A stretch of DNA of 64,000 nt from Silene latifolia (GCF_048544455.1 NC_133537.1:20459541-20523540); one strand, 5' to 3'. Positions 10,889-22,958 are shown, numbered from the stretch's first letter. A program made the numbers and translations. Notes: generated by a model not told the origin, from the sequence alone.

Positions 10889-11005
10889 ATAGCGCATAAA
10901 ACCGCCAGCCAAAGTGATAACGTCAATTAACACAGCTCCAATCAGAGGAAACTTCTCCTTCAATACCTTCAACGTCAATTGACTGGATCCTTCGGATTTT
11001 AACAA
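10889..11005 (-). CDS. Exon-like segment of the interrupted host gene
   Basis: The minus strand reads LKSEGSSQLTLKVLKEKFPL followed by IGAVLIDVITLAGGFMRY and meets a possible donor, TAT|GTTAGG, at 10888. The end is hydrophobic and could be a membrane segment. The retrotransposon lies just downstream of this donor, so it would be in the following intron. The 5' edge of the exon is uncertain. The family is not recognised. Confidence 0.35.
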
Positions 11006-11200
11006 ACAATAAGATATATTCCCTCAGACTTGATCGACCAAAAACATAAATACTTACTGCAAGACAAGGTAAACCAGAATTATTTCTGTGACAGCACTCG
11101 AAGAATAGACTGAAATTCCATAGTTTTGGCAATACACCTATGTTACTCAAAGTCGGATAATGGTGTCCAATACTAGTGCATATGCAAGTGTAGACTCTCC

Positions 11201-11307
11201 AGATACACATATGAGTACCCTAGATACACAACTTAATTTGTGTATCTGACAATAATCATATCCCTTCAGATACACATATGAGTACCCTAGATACACAACT
11301 CGCTTTG
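11201..11307. repeat. Two copies of a 40 bp GATACACA repeat
   Basis: AGATACACATATGAGTACCC followed by TAGATACACAACT occurs at 11201-11240 and 11268-11307. A related ATACACATGG...ACACACAACTCGATTTGTGT block is at 961-1004 on the other side of the retrotransposon. Confidence 0.6.
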
Positions 11308-11438
11308 AAAAAAACACGACTTTGGAATAAAATCCAATTGAAACAGGCAATGCACAGAAAAATGAGTTCCACAAACGACACAACACAACTACTCAAAAGC
11401 TGGTTAAAAAAACCTCACATTAAAGACAAGTCCGTTAC

Positions 11439-11546
11439 CTGTATAAATAGCTTCTTGTCATGGCCAGCTGCAGCAACTCGAAGAACAGATTCGGCAGCTC
11501 CAACCGTGTTTGCCAAGCACGCAAAAAAAATTGTTTGCTGCATCAT
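11439..11546 (-). CDS. Exon-like segment, possible upstream exon of the host gene
   Basis: A minus-strand frame of 36 codons reads NTVGAAESVLRVAAAGHDKK near its end and stops at a good donor, ACAG|GTAACG. The left edge is uncertain. It may belong with the segments at 10889-11005 and 180-818. An overlapping frame also looks protein-like (EWQISHDAANNFFCVLGKHG), so a frameshift or pseudogene is possible. No family recognised. Confidence 0.3.
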
Positions 11547-12254
11547 GTGAAATCTGCCACTCCAATGGATCCACTAGCACCCTGCATACACATATTAAAC
11601 AAAAAATTAATCAAAATTCCACCACTTAAAAATCAGGATACCCATCATTCGATTACAACAGATTAATCGAAGTTTCCAAAGTTTCCACAGATACGCAACA
11701 CCACCTCCATCTACGAGCTCGCACCACTCTGCACTCCTCTAGTCGGCACCTCCCGTACAGTCCTTCGACCACTGCTGAGCAGCCCAGCATCAGAGACAGT
11801 GGCTTGGACCACCGCAGCCATCCAACAACACCAACATTCAACCCACCTGAAAAATCATAAATATGCAACCACCACCATTTGAATACTCCGATGACCAAAG
11901 ACGATATACAACAATCTCATATCCGGATGTCATGCCTTTTGAATAGGACATGGCTATTTCATTAGTAATATATACATGTATCCAGAGTAATATATAAGTG
12001 TATCTAGAAGTACTATTCTATGTATCCACATAACCATCGAACCCATGACCCAACACCACACATGAGTACATGACTAGTCCACCACCGCCTCCGCTCATTC
12101 CCACGACCATCACCACATACAGCCACGTACTGCCCACATTGCCGTCACCACACACCCACAAGACCACCCGAGTGATCACTCTCACATTTTATGAATCATT
12201 GTCGCTGAATAAATCAGATAGTTTCATAGACGACATAGCACATATGCAAATGGG
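11547..12254. other. Host flank without recognised genes
   Basis: Intergenic or intronic sequence with ACC/CAC-rich runs around 12070-12180. The ORF there lacks any domain-like sequence. Words resembling GTGTATC recur around 11980-12030. Confidence 0.4.
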
Positions 12255-12747
12255 TAATATATATGCATTATCTACCATCAAAATCACAAAATTGTTTGAC
12301 AAAATACGATCTCAAAATCAATTACTAAACCCTAATTTTTCAAATTCCAATTGTTTAGTAAAACCTAATTTTGTAGATAATTCGTGAAAAATGAAATAGA
12401 AGTTGGAATTAAAGCTACCTTTCTGAATATGGAGGTGTAGTAATGGAGTTAGTGTGCATGTGTATCGATGGCCTGGATGGAGGAAATGCGGGAGAGAGAA
12501 TGTTAATTAGACGGAAGTTGGAGATAAAACGAGGGTAGTGAAATGAGACGCTTGGTAACAGATGGTGGCGATGATGGCGGGCGACGGCGGTGGTGATAGT
12601 GGATGAGGGAGAAGGAAGTCAGATGTGCTGGTAGGGGGATAAGAATGAGATTGAATGAACTCAGGGTATGATGCGCGTGTTTTATTGATTTGGGGAGTTA
12701 AATGCAGTTAAATACGGAACTTTAGTTCGCACACGACCCTTCGACCC
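12255..12747. repeat. Segmental duplication, copy 1
   Basis: From TAATATATATGCATTATCT to CGACCCTAT this block is repeated nearly base for base at 19053-19527. Both copies end in a (TA)n tract that carries a GAGTCC-type element. Differences are few (for example one small internal deletion in copy 2), so the duplication is young. Confidence 0.8.

Positions 12748-12819
<72 letters not shown>
12748..12819. repeat. (TA)n microsatellite, left flank of element A
   Basis: About 70 bp of almost pure TA directly before the terminal inverted repeat of element A. Confidence 0.9.
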
Positions 12820-12822
<3 letters not shown>

Positions 12823-13234
12823 ATAAGATCAAGTGAGTCCACCTCTTACATTTGAGTCCATAAGTCCCATTATGGGCCATTGGATCTTGGAAATGGAGGG
12901 CTAAGATGAGAACCCAAAAATTAAGGTTAATACTCTAATTTTGCCATCTTCCTCTAATTTTCTCATTAACTACAATAATCCTCCTCATCTTTCATTCATC
13001 AATTCATTATCACATCTCCTTATTCTCTCTCTATATCTCACTTCTCCATATTCTCTCCAAAAAAACCAAGAAAAAAAAACCCAAAAAACCAAACAAATAA
13101 AAAACCCAAAAAATCCAATTAAATCATTTACTCATCTTTTCCTATTTCACCATCCACCTACCACCACCCACCTACCACCACAGTCGCCAACCGCCACCGC
13201 CACCACCACCACCACCGCCGCCGCCGCCCGACGT

Positions 13235-13272
<38 letters not shown>

Positions 13273-13669
13273 TGATGTTTGGGTATTCTTTTTATTTTCT
13301 TTGTTGTTTTTTTTTTCTCCTTATATCGTCTTGCTATATAATATTGTTTTAAATTTGTGAGTTTTTTTTAATTTTAATCTTAGATCTACTAAAGTAGATC
13401 AATTTTCATTGACCCGTTTTTTTTTTCATTTTCGTTTTGTTTTTTTTTTTTCAATTTTGATGTTTTGGTCTTTTTTTTTTCGGTTATTGACATTCTTACA
13501 AATTATAGTGTGATTTTAGTACTAAATCTATTAGTTATGAAATCTCATTTTTTACTTTTTTCTTGTTGATATCACTTTGTTAATATCCGTTTTGTTATAT
13601 ATATTTGCCAAATTTCGTATTTAAAATTTTGTCTTGGTATTGAGTGATTTAGGATCCATTAAACTTACT

Positions 13670-14520
13670 TGTTCGGTTAAAATGTCACTTTTTTTCGTTA
13701 AAATTACACTTTTTTCCGTTAAAATTACACTTTTTTCCGTTAAAATTACACTTTTTTTGGGTTAAAATCACAGTTTTTTCCTTGTTAAAAACACACTTTT
13801 TTGTGTTAAAATTACACTTTTTTTTCCGGTTAAAATTATAGTACTAAATCTATTAGTTATGAAATCTCATTTTTTACTTTTTTCTTGTTCATATCACTTT
13901 GTTAATATCCGTTTTGTTATATATATTTGCCAAATTTCGTATTTAAAATTTTCTTTTGGTATTGTGTGATTTAGGATCTATTAAAATTACTTTTTTGGTT
14001 AAAATTACACTTTTTTCCGTTAAAATTACACTTTTTTCCGTTAAAATTACACTTTTTTTTGGTTAAAATCACAGTTTTTTCCTTGTTAAAATTACACTTT
14101 TTTCCGTTAAAATTACACTTTTTTCTGTTAAAATTACACTTTTTTCCTTTAAAATTACACTTGTCTTCATTAAAATTACATTTATCTCTACTAAGGTTAT
14201 CTCCTCAATGACTAAAGTTACGCTTTTGGACTAAAGTTAGAACAATTTGGACTGAAGTTACACAAATTTGGACTAAAATTACACAATTTGGACTAAAATT
14301 ACACAATTTGGACTAAAGATACACAAATTTGGATTATAGTTATACATTTGGATTAAAATTACACTTTTATGGACTAAAATTACACTTCCGTGGACTAAAA
14401 TTACACTTTTGTAGACTAAATTTATACATTTGTGGATTAAAGTTACACATTTGTAGACTAAAATTACACTTTTTTGTACTAAAATTACACTTTTGTGGAC
14501 TAAAATTACACTCATAAAAT
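13670..14520. repeat. TTACAC repeat array, left arm of A
   Basis: Head-to-tail units of about 20 bp, CCGTTAAAATTACACTTTTT and variants, grade at 14210 into units of the form TGGACTAAAATTACAC. Any ORF here only translates the repeat. Confidence 0.85.
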
Positions 14521-14984
14521 GATAAAAGATGCACACACTATCAATTTACTAAGTTACACTTTAGTGGACAATGATTGGAATTGCACAATCTAAATGACTC
14601 AAAATAAATGAATTGTATAACTTTAGTTCTAATTGTGGAATTTTACTCTAAATTTAGTTGTAAATAGTGTATTATTAGTTCAAAATTATTCGTAAATAGT
14701 GCATTTTCAATCTAAAAATGTATTTTTAGTCCAAAATTGTATACTTTTAGTCCAAATTTAGTTGTAAATATTGTATTCAATTTAGTCGTAAACTCCATTA
14801 GTTCGTCCAAATAGTCCAAATTAGTTAGTCCATATTGTCCAAAATGTCCAAATTAGTTAGTTCATATTGTCCAAATTAATTAGTCCAAATTGTCCAAATA
14901 GTCCAAATTGTCCAAATAGTCCAAATTAGTCTGTCTAACTTTAGTCCAAGAGTGTAACTTTAGTCATTAATAGAGATAAGTGTA

Positions 14985-15590
14985 ATTTTAACAGGAAAAA
15001 GTGTAATTTTAACCGAAAAAAGTGTAATTTTAAAGTAGAAAGGTGTAATTTTAAAGGAAAAAAATGTAATTCCAACAAGAAAAAGTGTAATTTAACATGA
15101 AAAAGTGTAATTGTAACAGAATTGAGTGTAATTTTAACATAAAAAGTGTAATTGTAACAAAAAAAGTGTAATTGTAAGAAGAAAAAGTGTAATTGTGACA
15201 GAGAAAGTGTAATTGTAACAAGAAATAGTGTAATTCCAACAAGAAAAAGTGTAATTTTAACAGAAAAAAGTGTACTTGTAACAGAATTGAGTGTAATTTT
15301 AACATAAAAAGTGTAATTTTAACATAAAAAGTGTAATTGTAACAAAAAAAAGTGTAATTTTAACAGGAAAAAGTGTAATTTTAACAGGAAAAAGTGTAAT
15401 TTTAACAGGAAAAAGTGTAATTGTAATCGAAAAAAGTGTAATTTTAACAGGAAAAAGTGTAATTGTAACAAGAAAAAGTGTAATTGTAATAGAAAAAAGT
15501 GTAATTTTAACGAAAAAAAAGTGTAATTTTAACGAAAAAAAGTGTAATTTTAACGAAAAAAAATGTAATTTTAACAAAAAAAAAAGTGAA
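14985..15590. repeat. GTGTAA repeat array, right arm of A
   Basis: Units such as AAAAAGTGTAATTTTAACAG, in the opposite orientation to the left arm, more than twenty times in succession. Confidence 0.85.
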
Positions 15591-16912
15591 ATTTTAACTG
15601 ATATTAACAAGGCGAGATTTGTAAAAAAACCAAGATAAACACCAACAATATTAGATCTAAAATAAAAAACGATGTAAAACACCAACAAATTAAATACAAC
15701 CGTTTACAAAACGGAATCTATACCTTAAAAAAACGGAATCCGACACAAGTAAACACGGAATTCAAATTATATAAACATTGGAAACCTCAACAAAAACCGA
15801 ATCTGAAATAAAAAAAAAAAAAAAAAAAAACCAAAATAAAAACCAAGAATACTAGATCTAAAATAAAAAAAAACCGAAACAAGAACAAAACAAAAATGAA
15901 ATGAATGGTAGATAATTAAAAACCGAAATAAAAGAAACCGAAATAAGAACAAAACATTGTGGTTGTATCAAACAAAAACCAACATATGTTTGTAAAAAAA
16001 AAAATCAGAAACCAACATTAAAAATAATTAAAACCAACGAATCTAAAAAAAATCAGAAACCAACATTAAAAATAATTAAAACAAGAACAAAACAAAAATG
16101 AAAGGAATGGTAGATAATTAAAACCAACGTTTGTAAACAAAAACCAAAAACGAGATGGCGGGAGTAATGGCGGTTGGAGGTCGGGGTGAACGAATCTGAA
16201 AAGGGAAAGAAGGAGGTCGGGTGGTGCGTGGTTGCATGGTTGTGGTTGTTGTTTGTTGTCGGTGGCGGCGCGTGCTTGGGGTTGTTTGAGGGAGGGAGGG
16301 ATGGTTGTCGGTGGCTGTTTGAGTGAAGGAGGGAGTTTTTTTTTTTTCTCAGATTTGAAAGGTGGTTGTTTGTGGCTGTTTGAGGGAAGAAGGGAGTGGT
16401 GGTCGTGAAAGGTGGCGGTGGTAGGGTGCGGGGTGGTTGTTTGAGGGAGGGAGGGAGGGAAGGAGGGGTGGTTGTCGGTGGCTGTTTGAGGGAAGGAGGG
16501 AGTGGTGGTCGTGAAAGGTGGCGGTGGTAGGGTGCGGGGTGGTTGTTTGAGGGAGGGAGGAAGGGAAGGAGGGGTGGTTGTCGGTGGCAGTTTGAGGGAA
16601 GGAGGGAGTTTTTTTTAAATTTTCTCAGATTTGGTTTTTTGTTTGATTGGTTTTTATTGTTTTGGTTTTGTTGATGAGAGAAAAATGAGTGAATGTGTGA
16701 TATAGAGAGAGAGAGAGGAGTTTGTAGGTGGGATAAATGATTATGAGGGATGGCTGATTAGGGAGTTCTTTAATTGAAATGAGGAGCTAATTAGAGGAAA
16801 ATGAATTGTGGCCATCCATTGAGATGCAATCTCCTCCCTCCATTCCCTTCATCCTAAGGCCCTTAGAAAGACTTAGGGACTCAATTGATGGAAGGGACTT
16901 AGAAGAACTTCA

Positions 16913-16915
<3 letters not shown>

Positions 16916-16953
<38 letters not shown>
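16916..16953. repeat. (TA)n microsatellite between A and B
   Basis: A single TA tract separates the right end of A from the left end of B, so the two elements sit in one expanded TA run. Confidence 0.9.
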
Positions 16954-16956
<3 letters not shown>

Positions 16957-19052
16957 TTAGGATCATATGAGTCCTCCTCTTACATGTGAGTCCATAAGTT
17001 CTCCTTAGAGCCCTTGGATGAGGGAAAAGGATGGCTGAGATTTACACAAGAAAAAAGGAGATTAAAGCTAATTAAACCACTCTCTCACTACCCATACTAA
17101 TTAATTCTAATTAATCACTAATTCAATATATATACATTTTCCTCCCACCTACTTATCTCTCATCCACACAATTTCCCTCATATTTTATCTCAAAAACCTC
17201 TCATCTCTCAAAATCCAAAAAAATCAAAAAAATTTCCCCTCTTTCTCTCCAACCCAACCCACCGGCTACCACCACCTCCCACCCCGCTACCACTGTTTTC
17301 CTTCCCGCCGCCAATAACCCACCCACCGACCACCACCTCCGCACAACCACGCACCCACTGCTCATAACCACCCGACACCAACACGACCCACAAACCACCT
17401 CGCGTCACCCCTCAACCTCCCGCCAACAGCCTCCCCAATACCGCCTCCACCACTAACAACAAACATCAAACACCACCGCCATTCACCCACGAGCTTCTCA
17501 TGTCGCCGCCACCGCCTCTCACCTCATCTGCTGCCGTCGACCACTCTTCTGCTCATTTTTTTTTCTTTGTTCGGTGGTTTCGTGGTGGTTGTTGCCGCCT
17601 TCTCTTCTCATTTGTTTTTTTGTTGGATGTTGTCGTTGTGTTTGTTAGGCTGTCGTGGTTGTGTTGCCGTGGTGCTGTGGTGTGTCAGGTAGGGGTGTTG
17701 GTGGCGGTTGGTGGTTGCCGCCCCTCTCCCTTCACTTTTTTTTTTCGTTTTCAGATCCCTGTCGTGGGGGTGGCGGTTGTTGTTAGTGGGACAGTTGGTG
17801 TTGCTGGCGGGACGGTGGCGGTGTTGCTGTGGGTGATGGGGGTGGTTGTTGGTGGGTCAGATCTCGTTTTTTTTTTTGGAATTTTTTTTTGTTTTTCAGA
17901 TTTTGTGTTATTAGTTAAATTATGGGCATTTTTCCACCTCTTCTCCCTTTCTTGTGTTATTTTATGTATATTAAAATTATACTTTTTTCTTTTAATGTTA
18001 CATTTTTCTCTATTATTAAAGTTATACCTTTATCTATTAAAATTACACTTTTTTCTATTAAAATTACACTTTTCTGTTAAAATTACACCTTTTTCAGTTA
18101 AAATTACACTTTTCTCCATTAAAATTACACTTTTTTCTGTTAAAATTACACTTTTTTCCAGTTAAAATTACACTTTTTTTCAGTTAAAATTACACTTTTT
18201 TCTATTAAAATTACACTTTTTTCTGATAAAATTACACTTTCTTCTGTTAAAATTACACTTTTCTCCATTAAAATTACACCTTTTTCTGTTAAAATTACAC
18301 TTTTCTCCATTAAAATTGAATTTTTTTCTGTTAAAATTACACTTTTTGTTGTTGTTAGAATTACACTTTTTTCTGTTAAAATTACACTTTTCTCCATTAA
18401 AATTACACTTTTTTCTGTTAAAATTATACTTTTTTCTGCTAGAATAACTCTTTTTTCGGCTAAAATTACACTTTTTGTTGTTGTTAGAATTACACTTTCT
18501 TCTGTTAAAATTACATTTTTCTCCATTAAAATTACACATTTTTCTGTTAAAATTACACTTTTCTCCATTAAAATTGAACTTTTTTCTGTTAAAATTACAC
18601 TTTTTGTTGTTGTTAGAATTACACTTTTTTCTATTAAAATTACACTTTTCTCCATTAAAATTACATTTTTTTCTGTTAAAATTATACTTTTTTTCTGCTA
18701 GAATAACTCTTTTTTCGGCTAAAATTACACTTTTTCTGCTAGAATTACACTTACTTCTATTGGACTAATGTTACACTCTCAATAGACTTGGTCATATTCT
18801 CATATTCTCATTGGACTAATGTTACACTCTCAATGGACTAAAATTACATTCTCAGTGGACTAAAATTACACTTTCCTGGACTAAAATAACACTTTTCTGG
18901 ACTAAAATAACACTCTCATTGGACTGAAATTACATTTGCCTGGACTAAAATAATACTTTCCTGGACTAAAATAATACTCTCATTGGACTGAAATTACACT
19001 TTCCTTGACTAAAATAACACTTTTTGTCGTTCAAATAACACTCGTAAAATGC
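16954..19052. mobile_element. Element B: one arm of a foldback-like element
   Basis: The left end ATATGAGTCCTCCTC...GTGAGTCCATAAGTTC matches A, followed by the same order of modules: T/C-rich leader, CCACC-rich block near 17250-17480, GT-rich block near 17560-17850, then TTAAAATTACACTTTTTTCTG repeats at 17970-18760 and GGACTAAAATAACAC units to 19045. The mirror arm and right terminal repeat are missing; the sequence passes straight into the duplicated host block. B therefore ends near its centre of symmetry. Confidence 0.6.
17970..18760. repeat. TTACAC repeat array of element B
   Basis: About forty units of TTAAAATTACACTTTTCTCC or TTTTTTCTG type. A higher-order period is visible: a block containing TTTTTGTTGTTGTTAGAATT recurs near 18342, 18470 and 18600, about 128-130 bp apart. 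Confidence 0.85.
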
Positions 19053-19525
19053 TAATATATATGCATTATCTGCCATCAAAATCACAAAATTGTTTGACAA
19101 AATACGATCTCAAAATCAATTACTAAACCCTAATTTTTCGAATTCCAATTGTTTAGTAAAACCTAATTTTGTAGATAATTCATGAAAAATGGAAATAGAA
19201 GTTGGAATTAAAGCTACCTTTCTGAATATGGAGGTGTAGTAATGGAGTTAGTGTGCATGTGTGTCGATGGCCTGCATAGAGGAAATGCGGGAGAGAGAAT
19301 GTTAATTAGACGGAAGTTGGAGATAAAACGAGGGTAGTGAAATGAGACGCTTGGTAACAGATGGTGGCGATGGTGATAGTGGATGAGGGAGAAGGAAGTC
19401 AGATGTGGTGGTAGGGGGGATAAGAATGAGATTGAATGAACTCAGGGGATGATGCACGTGTTTTATTGATTTGGGGGAGTTCGTACAGTTCGTACGGAAC
19501 TTTAGTTCGCACCTGACCCCGACCC

Positions 19526-19527
<2 letters not shown>
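19053..19527. repeat. Segmental duplication, copy 2
   Basis: Near-identical to 12255-12747. It is followed by a different (TA)n(GA)n tract and element C. Confidence 0.8.

Positions 19528-19600
<73 letters not shown>
19528..19600. repeat. (TA)n(GA)n microsatellite before element C
   Basis: About 24 bp of TA followed by about 50 bp of GA. Confidence 0.9.
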
Positions 19601-19603
<3 letters not shown>

Positions 19604-21066
19604 GAGTTCTAATGAGTCCACCTCTTCCATTGAGTCCCTAAGTCCCTCTAAGGGTCATTGGATGGACTCAATGGATGGTTGAGATGGATGGAGAGGAAAA
19701 TAATTAAGGACTATTAAAAAGAAAAGGAAAAAAATGTGGATGGTTGGATTGAAATGGATGATTGAGATTGAAAATAACAAAAAAAAAAAATTATCACTAA
19801 TCAATTTTCTATACACTAATTAAATTTTCTTTCTCTCTCTAGCCCCTAATTAATCAGTTTTGAATTTCAGATTTTACGAGTGTAAATGTAATGTTGTATG
19901 AGTTTTATGAGTGTAACTTTGATTCTTTTTGTGACGGAAAATTTGATTTTTTTGGTGACAGATTTTATGGCGGTTTTGTATGCAAAAAATTGAATTTATA
20001 CAATTTCAACATTTTACGAGTGTAAATGTAATATTTTATGAGTGTATTTTTGATTTTTTTTTTGTGACGGAAATTTTGAATTTATATAATTTTAACATTT
20101 TACGAGTTTAACTTTGATGTTTTACGAGTGTAAATGTAATATATTTTGAGTGTAATTTTGATTTTCGTGTGACGGAAATTTCTAATTTATATAATTGAAC
20201 ATTTTACGAGTGTAACTTTGATGATTTACGAGTGTAAATGTAATACTTAAGAGTGTAAATTTGATTTTTTAGGCAATTTTCTATATAAATATTTGAATTT
20301 ACATAGTCTTAAGATGTCACAAGTGTAAATTTGATGGTTTACGAGTGTAAATGTAGTATTTAAAGTGTAAATTTGAAGGTCAACGAGTGTAACTTTAATG
20401 CTTTAAAAGTGTAACTTTGGTTCTTTGAGTGTAACTTTGGTCTTTTACGAGTAAACTTTAGTCCGACCACCAACAAACACCACCACCACCTTCGTTCTCC
20501 ACCACCAACTCATACCCACAAAAAGATCTATAGTAGATCTGAAAAAAAAAACAAAAAAAATGAGATATTTGAAGAGTGTAACTGCAAAGAAATACGAGTG
20601 TAACTGTAAAGAAATACGAGTGTAAATTTAAAAAAAAAAGTGTAACTGTAAAGAAATACGAGTGTAAATTTAAAGAAATAAGATTGTAATTTTAAAACAA
20701 TATAAGTGTAAATTTAAAGAAATACGACTGTAATTTTAGAAAAAAAATATGAGTGTAAAGAAAAAAAAGTTAACTTGGTAGGTCTAAAAGAATGTAAAGT
20801 ATAAAACAAAAAGAGATTTGAAAAAATATAAAAATACGAGTGTAAATTTGAGGAAATACAAGTTTAACTTTAAAGAAATACGGGTGTAAATATAAAATAA
20901 TAAGAGTGTAAATGTAAAATAATAATATATTACAAGTGAAAATCTGGAACAATAACAATAACAATAACAATACCACCAACAATAACAATAACAACCAACT
21001 TTATTATGAAATTTAAAAAAAGAAACAGATCTTAAAAACACAAAGTATCTATTTTATAGATCTAAG
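19601..21066. mobile_element. Element C: foldback-like element cut by SIRE-1
   Basis: It starts GGGGAGTTCTAATGAGTCC and is closely related to D (24877), sharing AGTCCCTCTAAGGGTCATTGG-like and GTGGATGGTTGGATTGA words. The interior is built of GAGTGTAAATGTAATGTTTT-like units at 19870-20450 and 20570-20930. There is no right terminus: at 21067 the LTR of SIRE-1 begins. Confidence 0.6.
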
Positions 21067-22956
21067 TGTTGAACCATATAGATATATATGTTTATGTTTT
21101 GATGATGTCAAGAGTGCTTTATATTTTATATATTCGTTGCGCGTAATTATTTGTTTAGTCTTTTAGATTGGACTTATTAATCGCAAGCATTAAAGAATTG
21201 TGACGGAAGCATACAAGAACATATCATGATCATGCCCTCATTCACGGTTCAATATATTACAAGATATTGAAGAATTATTCAAGCATTCATGAGAAGATGA
21301 AGCTCATTTAAAGATTGACCAAGCTTGAATGATGGAGTAGCCTTCACTCGAAGATCTCCTAACGAAGATTAGAATAGCGTAGGTGATTATCTCGTAATGA
21401 TAACGTAAGAATGGACTTCTTACATTGGTAAAGTTATAGCCTCATAGGTATAACATTAATTATATAAGATCTCAATGTTATAGCTCTTCTACTATAACAT
21501 TGAGATGTGAAGTTTACAAAACACACGACAAAATAGTTATTAAATTGTTTTTGGAAAACCATTTTAAATGTTTTCGTAAAAGTATTTATTTTACAAGGGA
21601 GCTTATTTTAATATTGAGTATGGTTCTACTATGAGCTTATAATTAGTAATTATGATTGAATCAACTTATGAGTTGAGGCATCTTGCTAATTAGGGTTTCT
21701 AGTTTCTACATAGTCTATAATACCCTAAACCTAATTTATCTTACCTAGGGTTTTCGTGAAAGAGGAATGGGCTTATGAGTCGTTTATTTCTCATACACGG
21801 TTACTCTTTGTACAAGTTAGGGTTTTATGTAAATCATTATAATATTTGATTAGAGATTTAATATCTCTTTTATATTATTTTGATTTATTCTTTCCTTACT
21901 TATAAGATATTATTTTTGTAAAGATAGAAGGAAAAGATTGAGTAAATCTTTAAAATAATATTTGATTAGAGATTTTTTATCTCTTTATTATTTGATTTCT
22001 ATCTTATAAAAATATTAGGGATGAATAGTGCCGCGTGAATAGTGCCACGTGAACAGTGCCGTGAATAGTGTTGTGAATAGTAAAACGTGAATAGAAATTT
22101 TCTTCTTGCACAATAAGTCTTTGCTTGGATAAGGGTTAAGGTATTAGGATAATATTTGTTAGAGATTTCTTTATCTCCTTATACTATCTTTCCTAATCTC
22201 CAAGATATTGATGAGTTGTTAAGATAGGAAAATATTATTTATTAAGGCAAGTCTTGGAAAAAAATTAAGGAAAGATTTAACCTAATTCTTTCTTGCTTTA
22301 CAAGACTTCCACGGCACTTAGGGTTTTTGCTGAACTGACCCTTGCTCCTCTTTTACTATAAATACTCTATACTTTACATCATAAAAATTTAAGACCTTTG
22401 AGCATAACTTTCATATATTTTCACAAAACAAAAACCGTGTTTCAAAGCAAGAAAATCGTTTTGTTTATTTTCGAAAAAAGTTCGTGTGAATTATAAACTT
22501 GTGCATTCGTTCTTATAGTTATCGTTATAAGATAATAGTGCTTAATTGATTTCTCACTCGTTCATTAACGTGAACTTTTAGTAGAATCATTAGTGCTTTC
22601 TTATTAGCGTAAGTTAGTCACTCGAGTATTTAACGGTACTCATTGAGTTACAGCTAGAGTTAGTTGTACGAGTTGAGTTAGTAAATTTTTAATCCGTAGA
22701 AAGGTACTAAATTTATTAATCGAGAATAGTGGACGTAGGTTTCGATTTGTGAAACTGAACCACTTCAAAAACCGTGTGTCTCCTCTCTTTCATTCTTTCG
22801 TTTACTTCGTTTTAATCGTTTGTTAGTTGATTAGTTAAAGTTTAATCAATAAACTTTAAATAATCAATTATATATACATAATCGAAAAAGCTTTCAAAAG
22901 TTTTAAATCCTCAATTCACCCCCCCTCTTGAGTATTTTGGATCGATAGACTCTTCA
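21067..22956 (+). repeat. 5' LTR of SIRE-1 (1.9 kb)
   Basis: TGTTGAACCATATAG...ATAGACTCTTCA. It is about 0.3 kb longer than the SIRE-3 LTR. Extra material includes copies of AATATTTGATTAGAGATTT near 21841 and 21957, a related copy near 22151, and a tandem GTGAATAGTGCC array at 22021-22094. TATAAATA at 22368 is the likely promoter. A perfect 13 bp hairpin lies at 21471-21504. Confidence 0.85.
22021..22094 (+). repeat. GTGAATAGTGCC tandem array in the SIRE-1 LTR
   Basis: Five to six degenerate 12-14 bp units (GTGAATAGTGCCAC and variants). I did not find this array in the SIRE-3 LTR. Confidence 0.7.
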
Positions 22957-22958
22957 AT

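Larger units (their letters stand above)
12820..16915. mobile_element. Foldback-like element A in a (TA)n tract
   Basis: The left end reads AAGTGAGTCCACCTC...TTGAGTCCATAAGTCCC and the right end is its diverged reverse complement (GGGACTCAATTGATGG...AGGGACTTAGAAG). The symmetry goes far inward. A C-rich CCACCACC block at 13145-13225 mirrors a GGTGGTTG-rich block at 16160-16600. A poly-T run at 13231-13267 mirrors poly-A at 15807-15830. TTAAAATTACAC repeats at 13670-14180 mirror GTGTAATTTTAAC repeats at 14985-15590. The element is therefore a 4 kb palindrome with arms near 2 kb meeting around 14870. I found no transposase. Long, internally repetitive inverted arms are the hallmark of foldback elements; assignment to that class is inference. 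Confidence 0.65.

Noticed and set aside
12941..13360. ORF of 139 codons containing a poly-Phe run
   Set aside because: The frame is carried by CCACC repeats and a poly-T run that are parts of the inverted arm of element A.
14985..15590. Regular GTGTAATTTTAAC repeats resembling a CRISPR array
   Set aside because: Units are about 20 bp head to tail without unique spacers, in a plant context, and mirror an opposite array in the same element.
17500..18165. Plus-strand ORF of 221 codons, Val/Phe/Leu-rich
   Set aside because: It spans the GT-rich and TTACAC modules of element B and has no protein-like conserved motif.
18146..18655. Minus-strand ORF of 169 codons with repeated VILTEKS-type motifs
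   Set aside because: It is only the translation of the TTACAC tandem repeat; other frames of the array are also open.
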